DNA from: an uncultured Collinsella sp.
GTDB taxonomy: Bacteria > Actinomycetota > Coriobacteriia > Coriobacteriales > Coriobacteriaceae
Length of the DNA stretch: 29,745 nucleotides
Reading direction: 5' to 3'
Assembly (NCBI GenBank): GCA_900768265.1
Contig: CAAGCF010000016.1
Coordinates: 1-29,745 of the forward strand
Part shown: one piece after another, positions 23,352 to 29,745 of the stretch
Layout: the number at the start of each line of letters is the position of its first letter
How positions within the stretch are numbered: the first letter of the stretch is position 1
The notes under the pieces: generated by a model
Databases searched by the model: none
The model's input: the letters and a program-made list of their open reading frames with translations, nothing else
Told to the model about the DNA's origin: nothing
Position numbers and translations under genes: made by a program

Positions 23352-24614
23352 GTGCAAAATACCAAGCAAAAGTCGGGCACCAAGCAAAAGCTGACCATCG
23401 CGGCCATCTTTGGCGCTATGGGTCCCGGTCTGCTGGCGGCGCTTTCGGGCAATGACGCCGGCGGCATTGCAACGTATTCCAGTGCGGGTGCCAGCTATGG
23501 CTACAAGATGCTCTGGATGCTTCCCGTCATGACTGTGCTGCTCATCGTGACGCAGGAGACCGCGGCGCGCTGCGGCTGCGTCACGGGTAAGGGCCTGGCA
23601 TCGCTCATTCGCGAGCGTTTTGGCGTGCGCAAGAGTGTACTTGCTATGGCGGCGCTGTTGATCGCCAACACGGCTGTGACCATTTCGGAGTTTGCGGGCA
23701 TCGCCAGCGGTCTTGCTCTCTTTGGCGTGCCGGCGAGCATCTCGGTGCCGTTGGTGGCGCTGCTGGTATGGATGCTTACCATGTCGGGTAGTTTCCAGCG
23801 CATCGAGAAGATTCTGCTGCTGGTGAGCTGCGTGTTCGTGACCTATATCGTCGCCGCGTTTATGGCTGGCCCCAACTGGGGCGAGGTCGCGGTCGACCTG
23901 GTCGTGCCCAACATTCAAAATGACCCCAGCTACGTGTCGCTCGTGGTCGCAACGATCGGTACCACCATCGCGCCGTGGATGATTTTCTTGGCGCAGAACA
24001 ACGTGGTCGATAAGAACGCGGGCGAGGACGATATCGTGCTGCAGCGCATCGATACCGTGAGCGGCTCGCTTGCCGCCGATGTCATTGCCGGCTTTATTAT
24101 CATCACGACCGGCACGGTGTTGTTCCCGGCGGGTATTCAGATTAGCGATGCTGCCGATGCTGCCCGCGCGCTGGAGCCTATTGCGGGTCAGTGGTCTACG
24201 GTACTGTTTGCCTCGGGCCTGGTCGCGGCGAGCTTCTTGGCTGCCTGCGTGCTGCCGGGCGTTACGTCGAGCGCTATCTGCGAGGCATTTGGCTGGGAGC
24301 GCGGTGCCGACCGCAGCTGGGACGAGGCCCCGGTCTATCGCGGCATCATTACGGCCATCATCGGTATCTCTGCCGTGCTGGTGCTTATGCCCGGTGTCGA
24401 TCTGTTCCAGATTATGATGACCTCGCAGGTCATCAATGGCGTGCTACTGCCCGTGGTTCTGGTGTTCCAAGTGGTTATCGCCGCCGACCGTCACATTATG
24501 GGTGCCAACCGCAACGGCCGCGTGTGGAACGTGCTCACTTGGGCGACTATCGGTGTGATTACGGTGCTGACGGTCGTCATGTTTGTCCTGCAGGCGATGG
24601 GCTACAGCGCTTAG
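23352..24614 (+). CDS. NRAMP-related magnesium transporter (NRMT-like SLC11 family)
   Basis: GTG 23352 is chosen because AGGTGG lies just ahead and it begins 8 bp after the previous stop. The 420 residues make about 11 helices with the SLC11/LeuT-fold pattern. In helix 1 the NRAMP motif DPGN is DAGG (35-38, GPGLLAALSGNDAGGIA); in helix 6 the MPH metal motif is APW (207-209, IGTTIAPWMIFLAQNN). The transition-metal ligand Met is therefore missing. Loss of these ligands is the hallmark of the NRMT clade, shown for the Eggerthella lenta protein to carry Mg2+ and not to prefer Mn2+ or Fe2+. Context with MgtE-N/CBS sensing domains supports Mg2+ as substrate. A terminator follows. Confidence 0.88.
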   Translation: MQNTKQKSGTKQKLTIAAIFGAMGPGLLAALSGNDAGGIATYSSAGASYGYKMLWMLPVMTVLLIVTQETAARCGCVTGKGLASLIRERFGVRKSVLAMAALLIANTAVTISEFAGIASGLALFGVPASISVPLVALLVWMLTMSGSFQRIEKILLLVSCVFVTYIVAAFMAGPNWGEVAVDLVVPNIQNDPSYVSLVVATIGTTIAPWMIFLAQNNVVDKNAGEDDIVLQRIDTVSGSLAADVIAGFIIITTGTVLFPAGIQISDAADAARALEPIAGQWSTVLFASGLVAASFLAACVLPGVTSSAICEAFGWERGADRSWDEAPVYRGIITAIIGISAVLVLMPGVDLFQIMMTSQVINGVLLPVVLVFQVVIAADRHIMGANRNGRVWNVLTWATIGVITVLTVVMFVLQAMGYSA

Positions 24615-24631
24615 CGCCTCTTTTGGGTTTC

Positions 24632-24666
24632 GAGCGGCCGCTGCCATGGGTCGCGGCCTCTTTTTT
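24632..24666 (+). terminator. Intrinsic terminator of the magnesium operon
   Basis: GGCCGC (24636-24641) pairs with GCGGCC (24653-24658), followed by TCTTTTTT. It begins 17 bases after the transporter stop codon. Confidence 0.8.
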
Positions 24667-24695
24667 GCCCGTTATAGGGGGTTAGTTATATGGTA

Positions 24696-24925
24696 GTGGA
24701 CAGAAAAGGCCAAATATGAGTACTGCTGCTAAGTGAATATCATTTACATCTAAGAAGATAATGAACATAATCGACAGTATGTTCATCAAAATTAGCTCCA
24801 ATATGCCCTAAACCAGTCAGGTTGGCTGCTTTAGGGGGTTGTAGGGGTCGCTCGGACGCCATTTTGGGTGGTTTTGCCTGCTACTAAAATGGTAACAGTA
24901 CTCATATTTGCCCCTTTTTGTCCAC
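24696..24925. repeat. AT-rich 230-bp element with 30-bp terminal inverted repeats
   Basis: Ends 24696-24725 (GTGGACAGAAAAGGCCAAAT...) and 24896-24925 (...CCCCTTTTTGTCCAC) are complementary at 27 of 30 positions. Inside are three more hairpins: TGAACAT/ATGTTCA (24762-24785), CCCTAAA/TTTAGGG (24806-24836) and CCATTTT/AAAATGG (24859-24892). The left part is far more AT-rich than the rest of the window. There is no coding region and no clear target duplication, so a MITE-like remnant is likely. Beyond it, 24926-25067 shows no feature that I recognise. Confidence 0.7.
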
Positions 24926-25067
24926 GACCTCTTGGAGTCGGCTCGAAAAGAGTGATTTTGGGTTGTTTGCTGCGGGTGTGGGCTTGGAAACAACGCTCGG
25001 GGTGGCGAGGCGCCCAGAATTCGGTCGCAAGGAGGGCGTTCCTCGGCTGTGCCAGGAGTGTCCCTAG

Positions 25068-25099
25068 GTGCCGGCACATAAGGAACGTCCCTAACTGCC
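25068..25099 (-). repeat. REP-like unit
   Basis: GTGCCGGCA...AAGGAACGTCCC...TGCC matches the reverse complement of 8965-8996 at about 27 of 32 positions. It directly precedes the large palindrome at 25098. Confidence 0.6.
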
Positions 25100-25135
25100 G
25101 GAGGGGGTGCCTGCCGTGGCAGGCACCCCCTCCGG
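25098..25135 (-). terminator. Perfect 18-bp palindromic hairpin downstream of the acyltransferase
   Basis: CCGGAGGGGGTGCCTGCC (25098-25115) and its exact complement (25118-25135) leave two loop bases. It lies 23 bases beyond the stop codon of the minus-strand gene. No T-run follows on that strand, so the terminator role is inferred from position and stem strength. Confidence 0.6.
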
Positions 25136-25158
25136 ATGTGGGAAGTTTGCGCTGCAGG

Positions 25159-27375
25159 TTACTTGTCGGTGCCCAGCTTGTGCGGCTTGAGAGCGAGCGC
25201 ATTGACGAGCGCGTCGGTGGCAGACTTGACGGCTGCCGGCTGCGGATCGTTGACGTGATCCTCGGGATGCACGGGCAGGTCCTTCTTGACTGCATCGTGA
25301 ATCAAGTTGAGGTACTCAGTCACGCCAGTGGTCGACAGGTGCGTGCCATCGCCATCGAACAGGTCGTTGCGATTGGCACTGTATCCGTACCAGTCGATAA
25401 CGCGCACGTTCTTGTAGCGCGTAGCGGCGTTGGCGATGGCCTGGTTGGTAGAGCCAACCCACGGCTGCGGGCTGCGCGTGTTCACAAACACCACAATACG
25501 CTTGTCTCCTGCATCGGTCATGATGGCGTCGATCTGGTCGTCGGTTACCAAGCCGTTGGTGCCCAGTGCAAAGACCACGATCTTGCCGGCAAGGTTCTGT
25601 TGGAGATAGCCCTCAAATGTCGCGCGGCCCGCATCAAACTGGCGGCCCTTTTCGGCATCGATGTGACTGTGGGGGAACACGCCGTCAAAGGAATCGACGG
25701 CGCGCAGCGACACGGAGTCACCGATCATCAGCAGGTCGTAGGATCCGTCGGGGAAGCCGTCGTTGTCCTTGTCGGTGTCGTCGGCCGCCTGCTGGTCGGT
25801 GGGCGCGGTGTTCTTGGCTTCCTTGTTCAAAACTTCGGCGCCCTCGCCGCTCAGCGCAGACGTCTCGGGCACAAAGATCAGGCCGCCCAGCGCGATAACA
25901 AGCACGATGCCGCAAGTGGCGCACACGGGAATATGCGCGCGCACCCAGTTGGCGGGCGTGGTGGTGCCATCGCGGAATTCGGATACGGTGCGCCCAAAGG
26001 CGCCCTTTCTAAACGGCGTCTCGATAAAGCGATATGAGCATTCGGCTACGGCGACCACCAACAACACCTGCAAAATGTACTGCCACCACGGCGTATCGTT
26101 GATGTTGGCGACTGGGTTCATGAGCAACAGTAGCGGATAGTGCCACAGGTAGATGCTGTACGAGCGCTTGCCAACCCACACGAGCGGCTCGGCGGACAGT
26201 GCGCGGGCAACCATTCCCTGGGGCTGCACGCAGGCCGCGATGACCATGAGTGTGAGGATGGAGCATAACAGCGTGCCGCCGCGATACTGGAACGCGGTGT
26301 AGCCGTTGGTGAGCGCGACCATGGCGGCAAGGCCAACCAGACCCACGACGCCCAGCACATCGATGGATGCGGGCGAGGACCAAAAGCGCACGAGGGCGCT
26401 CGGCTGTGCCGGGACGGTCTCGGCTGCGCCGTCGGTCGTAGCGTCATGCTTGCTTTCGGCGTTCTTGTCGTGCTTGGCGGCCCCGACCAAGCGGTCGAGC
26501 CCCAGGCGATGGGCGAGACGCACCGGTGCCAGGTCGCAATCGGGGATAAAGGCCATCCAGGCGCCCAGCAGCAGCGAGAACACGCGGGTGTCGGTGCCGT
26601 AGTACACGCGGCTGGGGTCGGCGGCGGGGTTATAGAGCACCATCATGGCGATGGCGGAGACAGCAGCCAGGCCCAGAACCATGCGGCGCGTGTTGGGCTT
26701 GCTCATGTGCATGGATACCATAGCGAGCAGCAGCGGGGGCCAAACCAGGTAGAACTGTTCCTCGATGGCGAGCGACCAAAAGTGCGTAAGCGGCGAGGGG
26801 TCGCCCAGAGCATTGAAGTACGAGACGTTTTGGGCAATCTGCCACCAGTTGTTGAAGAACAGCAGCGATGGCAGGATGTCGGGGCGCATCTTGGTGAGCA
26901 TCACGTGGTTAAAGATGGTGCACAGCGCGCAGGTCACGAACACTACCGTTACCACGGCGGGGACCAGGCGACGGATGCGGCGAATCCAGAAGCTCTTAAG
27001 GTCGATGCGGCCGGTCTTAGCGACTTCGTTGAGCAGCAAGCGCGTGATCAGATAGCCCGAAAGCACAAAGAAGATCGTGACGCCGAGCAGGCCGCCCTGA
27101 GCCCACGTGAGGTTGAGGTGATAGAGCACCACCGCGACGACGGCAAGCGTGCGCAGACCGTCGAGCGCAGGGATGTAGCGGGACTTGGGGCGAGCAGGCG
27201 TCTGCTCCGCGGCGGGAGTGTTGGCGCAGCCCGCGTTGTTGGCAGAAGCGCGATGGGGGCTCGCGGTGCGTCGCGGCTCGTTGGCACGGCGCTCGCCCTT
27301 CACGCGTTCGTGCGGCGCCGGCTCGTTGCCCGTGCGGCGTCGACCGCGCGAGCCCGATTGCGAGAATTGTTCCAT
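25159..27375 (-). CDS. OatA-like acyltransferase 3 with C-terminal SGNH domain
   Basis: The 738 residues begin with a basic disordered segment (1-66). An acyltransferase-3 membrane domain (about 67-455, 10-11 helices) follows, with RYIPALDGLRTLAVV, catalytic His86 in VVLYHL, FFVLSGYLI, FWIRRIRRLVPA and HFWSLAIEEQFYLVWP. After one further helix (about 485-502) and an Asp-rich linker comes an extracytoplasmic SGNH hydrolase-like domain (about 545-700): GDSVS with Ser554, ALGTNG with Asn607, DGTHLS with Asp676 and His679. This is the fusion seen in OatA, which moves acetyl groups across the membrane onto wall peptidoglycan (lysozyme resistance) or other glycans. Only a weak GGATGA precedes the ATG, so a later start is possible. 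Confidence 0.92.
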   Translation of the reverse strand: MEQFSQSGSRGRRRTGNEPAPHERVKGERRANEPRRTASPHRASANNAGCANTPAAEQTPARPKSRYIPALDGLRTLAVVAVVLYHLNLTWAQGGLLGVTIFFVLSGYLITRLLLNEVAKTGRIDLKSFWIRRIRRLVPAVVTVVFVTCALCTIFNHVMLTKMRPDILPSLLFFNNWWQIAQNVSYFNALGDPSPLTHFWSLAIEEQFYLVWPPLLLAMVSMHMSKPNTRRMVLGLAAVSAIAMMVLYNPAADPSRVYYGTDTRVFSLLLGAWMAFIPDCDLAPVRLAHRLGLDRLVGAAKHDKNAESKHDATTDGAAETVPAQPSALVRFWSSPASIDVLGVVGLVGLAAMVALTNGYTAFQYRGGTLLCSILTLMVIAACVQPQGMVARALSAEPLVWVGKRSYSIYLWHYPLLLLMNPVANINDTPWWQYILQVLLVVAVAECSYRFIETPFRKGAFGRTVSEFRDGTTTPANWVRAHIPVCATCGIVLVIALGGLIFVPETSALSGEGAEVLNKEAKNTAPTDQQAADDTDKDNDGFPDGSYDLLMIGDSVSLRAVDSFDGVFPHSHIDAEKGRQFDAGRATFEGYLQQNLAGKIVVFALGTNGLVTDDQIDAIMTDAGDKRIVVFVNTRSPQPWVGSTNQAIANAATRYKNVRVIDWYGYSANRNDLFDGDGTHLSTTGVTEYLNLIHDAVKKDLPVHPEDHVNDPQPAAVKSATDALVNALALKPHKLGTDK

Positions 27376-27468
27376 AAAACATCATCCAATGACGAGAATA
27401 ATCAGCACGTATTCATTGTAGCTGCCTGCCCCTGTGAATGCTTGCTGCTGGCGCAAGCTCAAGCGCGC

Positions 27469-27486
27469 GTCCACATCAAAGTGGAC
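27469..27486. promoter_or_regulatory. Short dyad upstream of the ribokinase gene
   Basis: GTCCAC (27469-27474) pairs with GTGGAC (27481-27486) across ATCAAA, in the 187-bp space between divergent genes. It could be an operator; no convincing -35/-10 pair was found, though TTATAG (27492-27497) may serve as a -10. Confidence 0.3.
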
Positions 27487-27562
27487 TAAAGTTATAGGGG
27501 GTGCGAGAGTGCACAATCGTTGGTCGACGGTGGGCGCAAAGCCTGAAGACGAGGAGGTTTCC

Positions 27563-28525
27563 ATGGCGGATCACAGCATCGTTGCGGTGTTCGGCAGCAT
27601 GAACATGGACCTTTCGGTGGCGTGCGAGCGCATGCCGCGTGCGGGCGAGACAGTCGGTGGCAGCGGTTTTATCACCAACGCTGGTGGCAAGGGCGCTAAC
27701 CAGGCCGTCGCTGCTGCGCGCATGGGTGCGCGCACGTGCATGATCGGCGCTGTTGGGCGCGATACCTTTGGCGATGCGCTCGTGGCAGGGCTCCAGGATG
27801 CCGGCGTGGGCGTTGAGTTCGTGGCGCGTCGCGATGACGTGGAGACCGGTACCGCGACTATCATTCGCTGCGAGAGCGACAACCGCATCGTGCTGTCGCC
27901 GGGCGCCAACCATGCGCTTGCGGGCGAGGACGTTGCCCGCGCACTGAGGAGCTTGGTGGCCGACGAGCTCGACGGCGATGCCAGCGAGATTGCCCCGGCT
28001 GCTGGCGGCGTCTTTATCGCCCAGGGCGAATGCGATCTGATGGCAACGGCCGCGGCGCTCTCTTGCGCTCACGAGCTGGGGTTCTATACGATCTTTAACC
28101 CGGCGCCCGCCTGCGACCTGCCGGCAGGAGCGTGGCCAGCGGTCGACCTGGTCTGCCCCAACGAGACCGAGTGCCAGGTGCTGACGGGCATTCTGCCCAC
28201 GGATGATGCGAGTTGCGTCGCCGCGCTCAATGCGCTGCTCGACAAGGGCGCCGGGGCTGCGGTCATCACGTTGGGCGGCGCCGGCTCGGTTACGCTCGGC
28301 GATGGCGGTGAGCCGCTGCGCATGCCGGCGCTTTCGAGCGCGGTGGTCGATACGACGGCCGCGGGCGATACGTTTATCGGCGCGTTGGCGGCGGCTCGTC
28401 TGGAGGGCCTGCCGCTCTTTGAGTGCATGGCGGCGGGCGCTCGCGCCTCGGCGGTGACGGTGTCGCGCCTGGGCGCTCAGCAATCGATTCCCACGCGTGC
28501 CGAAGTTGAACATTGGTTTGGTTAA
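27563..28525 (+). CDS. rbsK: Ribokinase (PfkB family)
   Basis: ATG 27563 has a strong GAGGAGGT site; the frame opens earlier (27434) without a ribosome site. The 320 residues fit ribokinase. Motifs: GSMNMDLSV at the N-terminus with the sugar-binding Asn/Asp, GGKGANQAVAAARMG (first PfkB signature), NPAP, a PNETE metal/phosphate motif, and DTTAAGDTFIGAL with the catalytic Asp and anion hole (second PfkB signature). It phosphorylates D-ribose to ribose 5-phosphate. The next gene, 30 bp downstream, releases ribose from nucleosides, so the pair forms a salvage route. The specificity of PfkB kinases can shift to related sugars. Confidence 0.92.
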   Translation: MADHSIVAVFGSMNMDLSVACERMPRAGETVGGSGFITNAGGKGANQAVAAARMGARTCMIGAVGRDTFGDALVAGLQDAGVGVEFVARRDDVETGTATIIRCESDNRIVLSPGANHALAGEDVARALRSLVADELDGDASEIAPAAGGVFIAQGECDLMATAAALSCAHELGFYTIFNPAPACDLPAGAWPAVDLVCPNETECQVLTGILPTDDASCVAALNALLDKGAGAAVITLGGAGSVTLGDGGEPLRMPALSSAVVDTTAAGDTFIGALAAARLEGLPLFECMAAGARASAVTVSRLGAQQSIPTRAEVEHWFG

Positions 28526-28555
28526 ACGATAAAGACGGAGAAGCGGAGTAGAACA

Positions 28556-29530
28556 ATGGCAACCAAGAAGCTGATCCTTGATCTGGATATGGGTGTGGAC
28601 GATGCGATGGCGCTGGCCTATGCCATCGCGAGCCCCGAGGTGGAGCTCGTGGGCATCACCACGTGCTTTGGCAACGTGCGCGTCGAGCAATCGGCGCACA
28701 ACTGCCTGGCGGTGCTCGATCTGCTGGGTCGCCCCGAGGTTCCGGTGTACCTGGGCGCCGATCGTCCCATTAAGGCGACTGAGCCCTATACGCCGCCGGC
28801 GTCCACCACACTCATCCATGGCAAGAACGGCATTGGCGGGGCGAGCGTGCCCGCGTCGCCGTACGAGCCGGTGGGGGCGACGTCGGCCGACGGTAACGCG
28901 GCGGTCGATTACCTGATTGATGCCGCGCGCACCTATGGTCCCAATCTGGTCTACGTGGCGACCGGCCCGCTCTCCAACCTGGCACTTGCCTTGGAGCGCG
29001 ATGCGGCGGCGATGATGTCTATCGGTCGCGTGGTCGTGATGGGTGGTGCGCTCACCGTGCCCGGAAACGTGAGCGCGGGCGCCGAGGCCAACATGGCAAG
29101 TGATCCCGAGGCGGCCGATGCCGTGCTGCGTTCGGGCCGCAAGCTCACTATGGTGGGGCTGGATGTGACGCATCGCGTGGTGCTTACGCGTCGCGACATT
29201 GCCGGCTGGACGGGCTCGGGCACCATGGCCGGTTGCGCGTTTGCGAGCATGGTGGAGCACTACATTGGCTCGTACGAGATGAACGCCCCCTACCTGGGCG
29301 GCTGCGCGCTGCACGATCCGCTGGCGGTTGCCGTGGCGATTGATCCCACGCTCGTGGGTGCGCTCGGCTGTAACCTGCGTGTCGACCTGCTGGGCGAGTA
29401 TCGCGGCCGCACCATCTGCGACGAGCACCGTCTGTCCGATCCGGACAAGAGCGCGCTCGTGGCGCTGACTGTCGACGCCCCGCGCTTCCTGTCCGAGTTC
29501 AAGGCGCGTATGGCCCGCGTCCTGGGCTAA
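28556..29530 (+). CDS. Inosine/uridine-preferring type nucleoside hydrolase
   Basis: The 324-residue protein has the family's Ca2+-binding N-terminus as DLDMGVDDAMAL (standard DTDPGIDDAxAL) and VGITTCFGN. It also has YVATGPLSNLALAL, VVMGGALTVPGNVSAGAEANMASDPEAA (substrate-contact Glu/Asn) and the late HDPLAVAVAIDP with the second metal Asp. It cleaves the N-glycosidic bond of nucleosides to base plus ribose, in the cytoplasm. Ribose then goes to the upstream ribokinase. DLDM in place of DTDP is a mild change that keeps the metal-binding aspartates. Base preference cannot be told from sequence by eye. A strong terminator ends the operon. Confidence 0.92.
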   Translation: MATKKLILDLDMGVDDAMALAYAIASPEVELVGITTCFGNVRVEQSAHNCLAVLDLLGRPEVPVYLGADRPIKATEPYTPPASTTLIHGKNGIGGASVPASPYEPVGATSADGNAAVDYLIDAARTYGPNLVYVATGPLSNLALALERDAAAMMSIGRVVVMGGALTVPGNVSAGAEANMASDPEAADAVLRSGRKLTMVGLDVTHRVVLTRRDIAGWTGSGTMAGCAFASMVEHYIGSYEMNAPYLGGCALHDPLAVAVAIDPTLVGALGCNLRVDLLGEYRGRTICDEHRLSDPDKSALVALTVDAPRFLSEFKARMARVLG

Positions 29531-29541
29531 ATGATTTTCAC

Positions 29542-29580
29542 GCCCCGTCCCATGTAGTCAATTTGGGACGGGGCTTTTTT
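29542..29580 (+). terminator. Intrinsic terminator of the ribose-salvage operon
   Basis: Stem GCCCCGTCCCA (29542-29552) / TGGGACGGGGC (29564-29574) with TTTTTT immediately after. Confidence 0.95.
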
Positions 29581-29628
29581 AGCTACCGAGTAAATGTGCC
29601 CGTTGGGGGAATAGTTGCACCACTTTGC

Positions 29629-29657
29629 TTGACAACAGGCTAAACTAGCTATTAAAC
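29629..29657 (+). promoter_or_regulatory. Probable promoter for a gene beyond the right edge
   Basis: A perfect TTGACA (29629-29634) is followed by TATTAA at 15 bp or TTAAAC at 17 bp in a markedly AT-rich tract. CTAAAC (29640-29645) and GTTTAG (29670-29675) form a spaced dyad across it, a possible operator. The remaining bases to 29745 hold no recognisable start codon with a ribosome site. Confidence 0.5.
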
Positions 29658-29745
29658 ATTTACTATTCTGTTTAGATTGAATTTGCGGTCGTTTAGTTGT
29701 CGAGTCACGGGGCGGTCAGGCCACGATGCTCGACCGCGACCGTTA

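Noticed and set aside
24859..24892. A fourth copy of the AAAACCGCAGGTA palindrome family inside the AT-rich element
   Set aside because: GGTTTTGCCTGCTA has a similar composition, but its base order does not match the core on either strand.

Overview
The window looks like a chromosomal segment of a high-GC, Gram-positive gut actinobacterium, most likely Coriobacteriia (Collinsella or a close relative). The reasons are: a sortase-anchored, pilin-type surface protein; strongly G/C-ending codons; an NRAMP-related transporter of the kind characterised from the coriobacterium Eggerthella lenta; and a mix of anaerobe-type ferredoxin-domain, cell-wall and nucleoside-salvage genes. The genus is inferred from style and content; there is no rRNA gene or other taxonomic marker. 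No tRNA, rRNA, CRISPR array, intact insertion sequence or phage gene is visible.

Layout. (1) 1-2955: the 3' end of a large LPXTG-anchored stalk protein with isopeptide-type repeats. (2) 2956-3562: a gene-free stretch packed with palindromes, including two copies of a repeat with a fixed core and different self-complementary arms; a third copy lies at 14069-14192. (3) 3563-8860: a LuxR/NarL-type response regulator and its histidine kinase on the minus strand, divergent from an ABC-2 exporter (ATPase plus two permeases), an arrangement like the antimicrobial-sensing LnrJK/LnrLMN module of Bacillus. (4) 8861-12776: a MacB/FtsX-type ABC pair flanked on both sides by REP-like repeats. (5) 12777-13982: a DUF362 protein with two 4Fe-4S motifs. 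(6) 14233-19691: a membrane-anchored alpha/beta hydrolase, divergent from a hemolysin III-family membrane protein; then a CNNM/CorC-type CBS protein, a small protein resembling the N-terminal domain of cyanophycin synthetase, and a YtxH/PRC-barrel pair. (7) 19764-21170: a membrane-anchored NodB-fold protein that has lost the metal-binding histidines.

(8) 21285-24614 is the most coherent candidate system. A long structured leader with a tiny overlapping upstream ORF precedes a protein that joins PRC-barrel, MgtE-N and CBS magnesium-sensing domains to an unusual five-helix membrane domain. It is followed after 8 bp by a GTG-started NRAMP-related magnesium transporter (DAGG instead of DPGN, APW instead of MPH). 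(9) 24667-25158: an AT-rich gene-free island carrying a 230-bp element with 30-bp inverted ends. (10) 25159-27375: an OatA-like acyltransferase with a C-terminal SGNH domain. (11) 27563-29530: ribokinase plus nucleoside hydrolase, a ribose-salvage operon closed by a clear terminator, with a promoter for an unseen gene at the right edge.

Three themes recur. Magnesium handling appears in the CNNM-like protein and the MgtE-like/NRMT operon. Cell-envelope building and defence appear in the stalk protein, both exporters, the O-acetyltransferase and the pseudo-deacetylase. Palindromic repeats fill almost every long intergenic space.
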